From assembly GCA_034769895.1 (NCBI GenBank), contig JAWRYS010001463.1, positions 1 to 64,000 on the forward strand: 64,000 nucleotides of DNA, written 5' to 3'. The position numbers and the translations under genes are program-made. How positions within the stretch are numbered: position 1 is the stretch's first letter; every line of letters begins with the position of its first letter. Under the pieces are notes generated by a model. The model searched no databases. It saw only the letters and a list, made by a program, of their open reading frames with translations, and had not been told where the DNA came from. The stretch is from Magicicada septendecula. Its lineage: Eukaryota > Arthropoda > Insecta > Hemiptera > Cicadidae. Below are positions 25,891 through 36,520 of this stretch, in pieces.

Positions 25891-27729
25891 TTTATACATG
25901 TACTACGTTATCGGCAACAAAGAAGTAGTTTGTTGTTAAAATTCCTACCCGTCCTGTTTGGCCGTAGACCTAAGTTTTATGCAAAACCAGACGTTTCGGC
26001 CTTGCCATCGACTTCCGTCATCAGCGAAAATCGAGTGCGATAACGTGGGTGTTGTGACGATTTCATTAATAAAAAATATGTTAATTAATTAAGTTGATAA
26101 TGTATAGGCTGAGAAATTTTAAATTTTTAATAAAATCTCACATTTTAAACTAAATCTTATTGCTATCATTAAATAATAATAATATTTAATAAAAAGTCTA
26201 ATAATAAATTAAAAGGAACACGATTGTACAGAAAGGGTAAAGCTTGTTAATTAATCCTGCATAAACAGGCACTAACCAGAATCAACTTGTTTTCCGACCC
26301 CTTAACTAACTAAAAATAATTGTAAATTTGTTATTATTTAAATAATTAAACAAGACCACTATAATGTACTTTGATAGCGATTGTAACTAAGAATATCCCT
26401 ACTTAATTATTTAATCAAACTTTAGTCCTTCAATTAAATTAGAAACATGGAACTACTTTGATGTTGACTAAGAATTGTCGTGAGATTACTATTCTCGCCC
26501 TAACTATTTTTAACCCACTTGCAATGGAGCGCTCACGCCGTAAGCTGCGTACAGCGTTGTTTCGCGACGTGTATATTATCATGTGAATGGTTGGTTCAAT
26601 GAATATTTAAATAACTAAATTTGTGCGGCGATGACATCTCTCTCAATTATCAAATAACAAACTATGTAATTCATAGAGTACTACAAACATAAAGGTGATA
26701 TTCAACTAATAAATAATCATGTGAAGTGTATAACAGTGAAACAAACTTTCTATTTATTTATTCTAACTACAAGAATAACTACAGTCGTCTAAGATGAGAG
26801 TACCACACCCAGAATGATTTAACATACTTCAGGAACTTCACCGTCACCGGATACTAAGGTAACGACAGACCTTCAGGAAACACCCCGAGGACCGAAGAAC
26901 CAATTCTGCAGCAACTTCAGGAAACACACAGGTGACATGGAGGCTTGTCTTCCATGGTTATGAGTTACTAAAATTATAACCCACCAAAGACAATTTAACT
27001 CATCATTTTAAAGACTTTAAAAATACAGACATTATATGTAACATGTAGTCTGTAATCTAATAACACTGGTTATAGCAAAAGAGTAAAAGTTTAAACTAAA
27101 AGTTTTGTTGTTTTAAAAGATTAATAAAGTCCATTCTTCAAATGGTTCAATTTCCAATATTGTATATGGCAAGGTGACCATTATTAACTTAATATATTCA
27201 ATCCCGGATCCGTGGAATAAATGAAATAGATGTACATCATATTTTGAGGGCCCTTTGTAAAAGAGTAATATATATATAATCATATTGTAAACTATATTGT
27301 TGAGAACTTTAAATAGAGAACTTAATCGCATAATGTAATAAAGAGATGTCATCTGAGTACCGAGTAAAATGAGTGCATAAATCAACAGTCTCCCCTTCCC
27401 AATATCCTGATATAAGAATTGTTTTATTTGTTGTGATTAATTTATAGCTCGTCACAACGAAGGCAGCCTGTTTAATTGGCATAACCAATTAACGAGGGTT
27501 CCCTACGTTATAACACAAGTTAAGATGTTATAGTGTTATACGTTAGTGACCACAGTACTGTGGTTAAGGCTGAAGCAGTAAGTAGATAGAAGTAATTTCT
27601 ATGGAAATATTTCATTCCGAAAATGATTTTAAATATAAATCTTAGAATATGGAAGTCATGTATGGTTCTCCATACCGATATTTACTGTTATTATTGTTAT
27701 TATTGTGGTAATGAAAAGTGTACTGGCGT
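25891..27729. other. Unassigned AT-rich DNA
   Basis: The 25,940-26,040 stretch has a GC-richer block (tttggccgtagacctaag, gacgtttcggccttgcc) that may be an old retroelement tail. Perfect palindromes are seen at about 27,552 (ccacagtactgtgg) and an inverted repeat near 27,473 (ttaattggcataaccaatta). The open stretch at 27,113-27,385 (minus) is not recognisable. Confidence 0.45.
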
Positions 27730-27733
27730 ATGT

Positions 27734-28287
27734 TGTTACGCTATTATAGAACGATCTATGTGTTTCTCGGCTACACCTGCAGAGCCCAGCTGTAGTGTGT
27801 GTGTGCGTACACACTGCTGCTGCTTTGAGATGAAAGACAATTACGTGACACTTTTCACGAGTCAACAACCGATGCTGTACCAGACTTCACCGGTCGGTGC
27901 GCACTGTGTTCAAGGCCGCAAGCAATTACGCTCTAGTGTTTCCTTTTCTAGTAGTGTTGCCGCTTATTATGGATTATTCTGGAACATTTATGTTGTCTAT
28001 TCATACAACAACAGTTGCCCCTTAGTTTCTGTTTAAGTGGCGATTTATTCAAGTGAGGTTCGAACTATTGTGGCCAAGTGTTATAATTGTGCGGGAGTCT
28101 ATTAGCTGACATTACTATTGCGTGTGACATTAATTTTGCTCGGATTTCTGTACGAGTTGATTTGTGATTACTCGTAAACTAAAGCTGTATTTTTGATTAA
28201 ATTAAATTTGGTGATTAGTGACGTCATTGGTACCTTGTATTTTGTTTTCCACTGTACCATATGGCGAACAGAGAGACAGTCGTAATA
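27734..28287 (+). mobile_element. Solo-LTR-like element, copy D
   Basis: 554 bp, starting tgttacgctatt and ending gtcgtaata, with flanks atgt (27,730-27,733) and atat (28,288-28,291). It shares the U3-like half with copies B and E (tgtgtgtgcgtaca, ctgctgctttgagatgaaag) and the U5-like half (gtgattagtgacgtcattgg, ttttccactgtacc) with the whole family. The 137-codon open stretch over 27,623-28,036 lies across its left end and is not considered coding. Confidence 0.65.
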
Positions 28288-28291
28288 ATAT

Positions 28292-29168
28292 TCTTCAGAA
28301 AGTAGAAAGATATTTATTTAAAAATTAAGAAAATTATTTAGAGATTACAAAAGACAGATAAGTCGGGTATGAACAGTAATGTATACGCCGTGTCATCTTG
28401 AGTTTACAGGTTTTATTTTTATAGGAACCGAATACAAAAGTTATTATATAGTACTTCCATTAAAGGTGATGCTTATAACCCACTTGTCTTTCGACTAATG
28501 TTGTCTATGTGATGGTGAGGCCAAACGTTGTGACTCTAAAGTGAGAACTTCACATTACTGTACATATAGTTCATACTTGCACACACTTATACACGGACCA
28601 CATAAGTTTGAGAGAGCACGTCATACTTGTAGTTTGCAGCTCCAGAAATCCACCATTTTTATGTGTTGGCAATGACAGTGTGTCATGTTAGGCTTTTGAC
28701 AGTGACAACCTTTAACGCCTGCCTGATGACAGCATTTGACAAGCTTACCTGACACTTTGACATATGCTCACCTCCTGTTATATGCATTGTTTTAATTTAA
28801 AACACACACACATATCTATTTTCATATCTCTCTCCGCCTTTCTCATCCTTTATTTTGCTTGCCTTCGCTGTTTATAAGTTTTTTATTTTTAACACCATAA
28901 AAATTAATTCTATAAACTCATTAAACAATCAACATATAACGCGTAAGCTTTTTAAAAAAATATTATAATTTCACAGCTATACTGAAACAGGACAATTGGC
29001 ATTCAGCTATATTGCGAATATAATTTTGTAAATAATTAGAATATTGACTTCAAAGCATCCTGTGTTATAAAAATAGATTCTGGTTTGTTGAAAAGTATTT
29101 AAACGTATTTATTGATACCCGTACGTAAAACATTTTAAAATGCATAAATGAGATAAAACAAAACAAGT
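28292..29168. other. Unassigned AT-rich DNA
   Basis: No gene seen. Around 28,670-28,760 tgaca-type words recur (gacagtgtgtca, ttgacagtgacaa, tgatgacagcatttgaca), possibly a decayed short repeat. Confidence 0.45.
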
Positions 29169-29172
29169 ATAT

Positions 29173-29683
29173 TGTAACGAAAATCGTATCGAACAGCCCA
29201 GAACATTCTCCACCCCCTCGTCTTGTGTGGCAAGTGTTGCCTCAGTCAAGACTGCCTTGACAGAGTGTTTAACACAAGGCATTCTTGAACAAGTGTGTTC
29301 AAGAACACTTGAGATAAGCATGAAACCGGCGTGCAGTAAGGAGGGAAAGCTATACTGGACCTATGCGCGACCTATAAAAGGAAGAACGTCTGGCGTTATA
29401 GAGTGAGCTACGTGAGCGATTTTCCACATTGCGGATCGAGTGTTGTGGAAGTATTGTGTGAAGTGTTATTGTGTTACAAATTGTGTGGAACTCTATTAGA
29501 TAACATTATTATTGCGTGTGGACATTTTTAATTTAAATTACTGTACGAGTATTATCTTGTTGAATAATTTGTTGGTTACAAACTGTTAATTGTGATAATT
29601 AAAGCTGGTTTTAGTGATTTCATTGGTGTCTTGTATTTTGTTTTCCACTGTACCATACGACGATCAGTTAGACCGTCGTTACA
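29173..29683 (+). mobile_element. Solo-LTR-like element, copy G
   Basis: 511 bp and the best preserved member. It starts tgtaacga and ends tcgttaca (inverted TG..CA termini), with a perfect ATAT target duplication at 29,169-29,172 and 29,684-29,687. A TATA box (ctataaaagg, about 29,373) sits between the U3-like and U5-like halves. The last 43 bp, with the ATAT, are what the 96-bp satellite repeats. ATAT target choice is characteristic of the insect 17.6/297 Ty3/Gypsy group. Confidence 0.75.
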
Positions 29684-29687
29684 ATAT

Positions 29688-30284
29688 GTTTTAGGTATTT
29701 CACTTTAAGGGCGTTAGCAGTATGGAGATCAAGTAGACTCTTAGAAATATAATCAAACTAGCTGTAAAATTCGTATTGAAGGTACTGCTTCTGTGAATAT
29801 ATACAGAAACCAAAATAAACTATGTTTCGTCAAAACAAACAAACCAAAAGAAAGGTAGTACGCTATTTTAAAATGTTAAATTTACACACCTTCACAGGTG
29901 TTGGGGAACACTTAAGGTTTTATTGTTAATCTGAATATTAGTAGAGCTGTTATAATAACCAATTTTCTTACTGATAACTGATAATAGTCTAATCGTACAA
30001 GCAGCCGCTTTTCAAAATGACAGACACATATTACTGACATATATTGTTGAAACGTTTGATCGGTTGTTAGAACTTTAAAAATTATAGATTTGTTTTTAAT
30101 AAGAATGTACTTTTATCGTAAACAAACGAAAATTTGAGTAGACAATATTACTGTCAGATATCTGTACACTAGGGGGGAAAGGTTTTATAGTGATGGTAGG
30201 TAAGCATCCAAAGAAAACAGAATGGTAATAATTTAATTTTAATTTTGTTTAAAAAGAAGTGTTTTTTGTACTGCTTAATGTTAA
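29688..30284. other. Unassigned AT-rich DNA
   Basis: A spacer between two oppositely oriented LTR-like elements. No gene or repeat was recognised. Confidence 0.5.
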
Positions 30285-30288
30285 ATAT

Positions 30289-30789
30289 TATTACGAACGT
30301 CTAACTGGTCGTCGTATGGTACAGTGGAAAACAAAATACAAGACACCAATGAAGTCACTAAAAAACCAGCTTTAATTATCACAAACATAATTTCTAATCA
30401 ACAAGATAGTCTCTTACAACAATTGAAGTAAAAATTGTCCACACGCAATAATAATGTAAACTATAAAGAATCCCGCACTTATTATAACACAACAACACTT
30501 TGCTACAAACACTCGATCCGCTCGCTAAAGAAATCGCTCAACACCACTGAACTAATAAACCGGCTGTTATGGCTTTTTATAGGTAGCGCACGCCCTTAAG
30601 TAAAATCTTCCGTCCTTAATGTGCACGCCACTTAATTCTGACACTAATGGGTACCTCAAGTGGGCCGTTGAAGAGTCTAGAACAAACTTGGACACGGCCT
30701 TGACTGAGGCAACACCTGCCACAAAAGGCGGGGGACGGGTTGAGTACGCTCTCGGCTATTCTGCGCGGTTCGATACGATTGCCGTTACA
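30289..30789 (-). mobile_element. Solo-LTR-like element, copy F
   Basis: 501 bp, from tattacgaacgtc to gccgttaca, with ATAT on both sides (30,285-30,288 and 30,790-30,793). Read on the minus strand it shares the copy G type of U3 (caaggccgtgtccaag, tgttgcctcagt) and a TATA box (cctataaaaag, about 30,578). Confidence 0.7.
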
Positions 30790-30793
30790 ATAT

Positions 30794-31136
30794 ATTTGAA
30801 CTTACATGTCAGCTGAGAGAAGAATTACTTGTTAGGAAAAAGACAAGTAAATTCTTTGAAATCTATAACATATTTAATAACTTTTCTAAAAGAAATGACA
30901 TCAAGAATGTATAAGAAATAATAGCACATGTTTGTGCTTGACTGTATACTCCGTATGTCTCAATGAAACTTTAGCTTTTTCAAGCATGTATTAAAGGCAA
31001 AGGGTTGTACCAGTTATGTGCTGATTTTACATTATATACTTAAAATTCATACTTCAGAACAAGCCTATTTAAGCCAGTGTCAATGGATTATACCTGAAAA
31101 CGAATATGTATTTGTTTTTAGTAGTGTTTACTAAAA
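30794..31136. other. Unassigned AT-rich DNA
   Basis: No feature recognised. The stretch tttagtagtgtttactaaaacactactaaa (near 31,116-31,146) contains a strong inverted repeat immediately before the LINE fragment. Confidence 0.45.
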
Positions 31137-31790
31137 CACTACTAAAACAGAATATCTGAAAATAGAAGACATGCACGAAGGAGATCCAGATCTGCAAATC
31201 CATAGAATCGCAAAGTGTAGCGAATTCAAATATTTGGGAAGCATTATTTCAGAAGATGAAACAACGAAAAATGACATCAAAAATATGATAAACAGGGAAA
31301 ATAGGCTATTCGTTTGCTAAACTCGTTACTTTTGTCGAACAAAATAAAATTTCAATCTAAAATGACAGTCTACACAACTATTGCGGAGCCAATTTTAACT
31401 TATGGCTGCGAATGGTGGCAACTTTTAGATAAAGAGAAAAAGATTATAGAGGCTGTGGTATGGACTTCTTAAAAGAGCGTGTAATATTTCGAGAATGGAA
31501 AATGTTAGAAACGAAGATATAATAAGGAAACAGGGCGTGTATTTACAGCAGCAGAAAGAATAGAATCAGACAGTTGCTATGGTATGGTCACGTAATGAGG
31601 ATGGAGGAGAAGCGATCGCCAAAGAAAGCATTGACTTACACACCACAAAACAGGAGATAAGAAGGAAGACTGACAAAACAATGGAGAACAGGAATTAGGA
31701 AAAGCATGAGAGATCGAGCTATTGATGATGATGACTGGAAGGACAGGGAGAAATGGCGATCGAAATGCGGGATGCGACTGTAGGAACCCC
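31137..31790 (+). mobile_element. LINE 3' fragment (reverse transcriptase C-terminus)
   Basis: It begins with a KTEYLKIEDMHEGD-like block, then CSEFKYLGSIISEDE, then a TIAEPILTYGCE-like patch. The last block is WYGHVMRMEEKRSPKKAL, a GRLTKQWRTGI run and DDDDWKDREKWRSKC before the stop. This order is that of RTE/R1-like insect LINEs. Several stops and frame changes separate the blocks (for example after about 31,315 and near 31,450). The minus-strand 71-codon open stretch at 31,577 is a shadow. Confidence 0.85.
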
Positions 31791-32107
31791 ACTAATAAAA
31801 AAATTTGTTTTTAACATAGTGATATTGTTTTTTGTACTAATTACAAAGATATTAATTTCAAAACGTTTTGAACGCTGGTAAACCCGTTTACATTTAAACT
31901 TGCTTCAAATGCTTACGTTAAACGTTAGTTTTTTCGTACGATCAACAATATAGCTGTGTTTTTTGAAGGTTTTTAAACACGAAGCCACTTACAATTGAGT
32001 GACATACAGATAGGTAACGTGTCTGTACACAGATGTTCAGACCAACGTACCGTATATTATAGACTTGAACAAAACGGTAGATGTAATGGCACATTTAGTT
32101 TAGATAT

Positions 32108-32657
32108 TGTTACGTAATACGGAACGTTCTACAAGTATCTCGGCTATCCCAGCAGAGCCCAGCTGTAATGTGTGTGTGCGTACATATTGCTGCTGCTTTG
32201 ATATGAAAGACAATTACGTAACACCTATCATGCAATAATCCAGGCTAATCCAGACCCTACCGGTCCGCGCACTGTGTTCAAGGCGAGACAGTTTACACTG
32301 TTTCTAATGGATTCTAGAGCGCCTGTAATACGCAGTTGGTCAACACGTCATCCAGAAAGTGACAGATTATTCTGGCATTTCAGCCGTGTATAAATATAAG
32401 CATCCAGAAACGGAAAGTTTAGTTAACTTCGGGTGATTACTCAGTGCGTTTCAAGTGGCTATTAGTGAAAAATGATTATTGTGCGGGACTGCATTAGTTG
32501 ACATTATTATTACGTGTTAACTTGCCTTATTGTACAATCTGATTATAAACTGTTATTTGTAATAATTAAAACTGGTTATTAGAGACTTAATTGGTGACTT
32601 GTATTTTGTTTTCCACTGTACTATACGAGGATCATTTCGACCGTCGCCGTCGTAACA
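32108..32657 (+). mobile_element. Solo-LTR-like element, copy E
   Basis: 550 bp, from tgttacgtaatac to gtcgtaaca, with perfect ATAT duplication at 32,104-32,107 and 32,658-32,661. The U3 half is of the B/D type. A TATA box (gtgtataaatataag, about 32,388) precedes the common U5 half (attattgtgcgggact, ttttccactgtac). Confidence 0.72.
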
Positions 32658-32994
32658 ATATCTAATGAAACATTTCATAAGTAGTACACACGTGCGCGCG
32701 CGAACACATCACACAGATAAATATGCTTTGTTACGACGAATAGTGTAAATTAGTGCTTCGCAGTCCTAATTTGCACAACCGCTGTGGGTTATTATGGCTC
32801 ATGTGGGAGCAATAAATTTACTTACATATAAGCCTAGTTTTTTTCGCAGCACTGTTTAAAGCGTCAATTTTCCGAGAAGTGTCGGCGAATTTTTTGTTTA
32901 ACTGCTAACGATTTTTCTCAGAGAGCAGTTCTAATTTATGTAATTATTGTAGCAGTGTAAGTATATTATTACTAAATAACGTTACTGTTCAAAC

Positions 32995-33035
32995 TACTAC
33001 TACTACTACTACTAATGCTGCTGCTGCTGCTGCTG

Positions 33036-33071
<36 letters not shown>

Positions 33072-33086
33072 ATGCTGCTGCTGCTG

Positions 33087-33130
<44 letters not shown>

Positions 33131-33140
33131 GCTGCTGCTG

Positions 33141-33181
<41 letters not shown>

Positions 33182-33188
33182 GCTGCTG

Positions 33189-33235
<47 letters not shown>

Positions 33236-33265
33236 ACTGCTACTAGTACAACTACAACAACAACA

Positions 33266-33330
<65 letters not shown>

Positions 33331-33338
33331 TACTACTA

Positions 33339-33383
<45 letters not shown>

Positions 33384-33386
33384 ATG
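32995..33386. repeat. (TAC)n/(TGC)n triplet microsatellite
   Basis: About 390 bp of alternating TAC and TGC triplet blocks with a short ACA patch near 33,246-33,268. Long homopolymeric open frames on both strands (Leu, Ser, Val/Ala) come only from the triplet period. Confidence 0.97.
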
Positions 33387-34287
33387 CTAGTAACCATTCG
33401 ATCGGCATTTGTGTCTGTATTAGTTATAAGCTGCCTACTAATTTATTAAATGGCATATTTAAAATTTGTATTTATTTGGTTATTATAATTATAGTTTTGC
33501 AGAATTAAAGATAGTATCTGTAATCAGCACATTATAATTACCTCAATTCCGGAAATACCAAACTATGGCAAATTGCAACAGTACAACTTTAACTTTATAC
33601 TGACAATCACTGCCCTAAAATGAATGATTACCTTTAAACAACAGAGTTCCATATAGTCATATACTTTGACCGAAACAAAAATTAAAATTAATCGTTGACC
33701 TCCTGCCAAGAAATTATATCTTTTCTAACAATAAGAAACCTTAACAATCGACAAAGGACTGAAAGAATAATTACCACTTGATGATTTAAATCAATGGGAA
33801 TTTCAAATACAGTATTTAAATATTAGTAGTTGTTATAGAGAAAGGTAAAAATGTGAATAACTGTCAATTGCGTTCCACATATTCAGATGACTACTTTTCC
33901 CTTGTTGTTACAAACAAACTGGACCGATTTGTCTGCTACTAGACCAAAGGACACAATTGATATTCCAAATATATTTAATAGAGGCACTGTTTCAAATTGC
34001 ACACGATAGAGATAGTGCATGTTAGGACCTTGTTTGATTATGTGGAAAATCCACGCTTTTGTAAACACTGTTCTTGCTAATCGATTGGACATCTGAAACA
34101 GTTTGTTACTGAATAAAGACTGACCTCGATAATACACGTATTTGGAACATTTAATCGTATTATTCATACCAATTAATAATTTTTAGGAACATGATATTTA
34201 TCTGTGATTTTTGTTGTGCTTTTATCTTACAAACACTTAAAGATTGATAAATCTTTACTGCAGGAAATAGAAAAGAAAAATTTTAAA
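33387..34287. other. Unassigned AT-rich DNA
   Basis: A 94-codon minus-strand open stretch (33,883-34,167) has an ATG start but no family I recognise. Nothing supports its expression. Confidence 0.4.
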
Positions 34288-34676
34288 TTAAGAGATCATC
34301 ATCATCATCGTCGTCGTTATCATCATCATCATCATCATAATCATCATCTCCAAGGATTAAACCAAGGATGCTTTGTTCCGGTCTCAAAGAGACAAAGTTT
34401 AGAGCTGGTCACTCAGCGCTTCCTCGGACGTCCCACAGCTCTCCGTCCACTCGGCTTGTAGTTCCATAGTTGTTTGAAAATGCGGCAGCCATCCATTCGG
34501 CAAAGATGTTCCCACCAATTCAGCCGATACTGGGCGATCCTGTCGAGTACACTCATAATATTCAGTTCCTGCCGTATATCTGTGTTTCTTTTATGATCAT
34601 GGAGAGTATACCCTGCTACGTGTCTGTAATATCTCATTTCAGCCGCTTGGATGCGACTGGCCTGGCCTTTCGTTAA
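34288..34676 (-). mobile_element. LINE 3' end with triplet tail
   Basis: On the minus strand the reading starts near 34,676 and gives MRYYRHVAGYTLHDHKRN, RLNWWEHLCRMDG and SGRRAVGRPRKR, then a stop. This is followed by a short untranslated part and a (GAT)n-like tail (seen as atcatcatcatcatcgtcg at 34,293). The tail is a feature of RTE-like LINEs. The last roughly 170 bp are homologous to the right-hand part of the retroposon at 43,925-44,626. The copy is 5'-truncated. Confidence 0.85.
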
Positions 34677-34814
34677 AGTCCAATAAATCAGGAGATGCTT
34701 ATCAAAAATTTAAAGCGTTTTATCAAAGCTCTTTCTGCTTTTAAAATACTAAATGAAATTTGTGTTTTGCATGATGCTACAAAATAAGTCATTACAGTAC
34801 AGTAGTGAGGTCAG

Positions 34815-35320
34815 AATGTCTATATGCAGGTAAATGTCTATCATTGAATTATAATTTAGACAAACTAAAAATATTGGAAGGACGAATTATTAGAAAAATA
34901 TTAGGCCTACGAAAAACTTCAAAAGGTTGGAAATTCAGAAGTAATGATGAAATATATTAAAGTAGGCTATAGAAAATATAACAAAAACAGCAAAAAAAGA
35001 AGACTAGTATTTTTTGGACATTTATATAGAATAGACGGCAATAGGTTAACAAAATAGATCTTCAAATATCTGTGGGGAAAAGTCAACATCAAATTGGATT
35101 AAAGAAGTCAAAAACGATTTAGAAAAAAATAATATAAATGCAGAAGAAGCAATTAAAACAGACGTTTTTTGGTCAAAAGTTTTTAAAATGGAAGGAGTTC
35201 AGGGTGAAAGAGAGAGAAACGCAGGCTTAAAGTGGACTGAAGAAGTGAAAAAGAGACATAGTGAAAAGATGAAAGAATATTGGAGAAAAAGAAAAGAACG
35301 AGGAATAAAGAATTGAAATT
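34815..35320 (+). mobile_element. LINE 3' fragment, different subfamily
   Basis: Readable blocks are KILEGRIIRKILGLRKT, a SNDEIY patch, a FFGHLYRIDGNRLTK-like block split by frame changes, SNWIKEVKNDLEKNNIN-like text, and a final SEKMKEYWRKRKERG. The ending is typical of a group of insect LINEs with a Lys/Arg-rich C-terminus. Stops are frequent (for example near 34,960 and 35,056). It lies 140 bp from the oppositely oriented fragment before it. Confidence 0.75.
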
Positions 35321-35847
35321 GGCATGTGGTCCTTAGTTAGCCGAGACAGACCTTAAAAAAAGGTATAATAGAACACAAAACTACACTTTCGGGTATACAA
35401 TATCTAAATGAGTCACATAAATATCACGTCACATTCGGAAGAAGTGCGCAGTCATGAATTAAAACTGCCTAAAGTACCATGTTGGCGGGGAAAGCATTTT
35501 AAGTGCGGAAAGCTGTGCTTAGCCTTGGAGCCCACCATAACGTTCAGTGCCAGGCTAAACCGTGTAAAAAAAGAAAATGAAAACAGGGCCATGCTTACAA
35601 ATGAAAGAAAGATATCTATTAATCTGAGAAAAGAGTAATAATGAAACTGCTCATTCTTACTTTTAGGAAAAAAATTCAACTTTTTCAGAAAAAATTGCTT
35701 GTATTTGATTTTTAACATGTAAGTAAATACCTGAAAACACGTTGTTATACAAGATAAGCTCTATTAACTTTTCAAATCAGGCCATTATTTCAATGTTAAT
35801 AAGAAGGTTATGTAATTCTATTAAATATACGATCTGTAAAATATTAG
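35321..35847. other. Unassigned AT-rich DNA
   Basis: A 76-codon plus-strand open stretch at 35,408 and its minus shadow have no domain. Confidence 0.45.
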
Positions 35848-36455
35848 CTGAAAAAGTAAAAGGCTTCGTATATCTGGGGACATAATATGTTGATGCTGAG
35901 AATAACTGCACAAGAAAAAATTGAAAGAAGAATTCTGGTTGCTAATAGAAGCTATTGCGGCCTGAATAAACATTTAAAATCAAGACTATTAGCCACAGAA
36001 ACTACAGCCACGCTTTATAAGACATTGGAAAGGCCTGTATTGACATACGGCTCTGGGTATTGAGTATTCAAGAAAATTGATAAACAGAGGCTTGCTAAGT
36101 TTGAAAGGAAGATACTGAGAAGGATTTATGGACCAATTCAACAGGACGGAGTCCGGAGAAAGTGAAATAATAATTAATTATATGCTAAGTACAATGACTT
36201 TACAGTCGTCCGTTTTGCCAAAATTAATAGATTAAGATGGGCAGGTCACGTTCAGAGAATGGATGACGAGCGTACGGTAAAAAGAATTATGAAACACAAG
36301 CCAGTAGGAGAAAGGAAGATTGGAAGACCGTAGAACAGATGGTTGGACCAGGTCGGCAGTGATGCGGGCGCAGTGAATCGGTGGCGGATGACTGAGGACA
36401 GGAATAAGTGGAGGCCAAGGCTCGATTTGCGCTGTAGAGCCAAGGATGTATTTAT
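35848..36455 (+). mobile_element. LINE 3' fragment (reverse transcriptase C-terminus)
   Basis: Ordered blocks across frames are GFVYLGT, ERRILVANRSYCGLNKHL-like, LYKTLERPVLTYGSG, RLAKFERKILRRIYGPI, RLRWAGHVQRMDDERTVKR, and a GERKIGRP block cut by a TAG. Last comes RWRMTEDRNKWRPRLD, the usual W..TA.DR..W motif. At least three frame changes and several stops are present. The 198-bp satellite begins about 65 bp downstream. Confidence 0.82.
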
Positions 36456-36520
36456 GCAAAATGTTATCTATGTGTGCCTCTTGTGTACATTTCAGACCAT
36501 GAGTTCTTTCGCGGCAGAGA

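Noticed and set aside
25940-26040. Retroelement 3' tail
   Set aside because: A suggestive GC-rich phrase (gacgtttcggcc) but no second copy in the window and no coding sequence next to it.
27623-28036. 137-codon cysteine-rich protein
   Set aside because: It overlaps the left half of solo-LTR copy D, whose homologue at 32,108 does not keep the frame.
32972-33449. Poly-Ser, poly-Leu and Val/Ala-rich proteins
   Set aside because: Translations of a triplet microsatellite in several frames on both strands.
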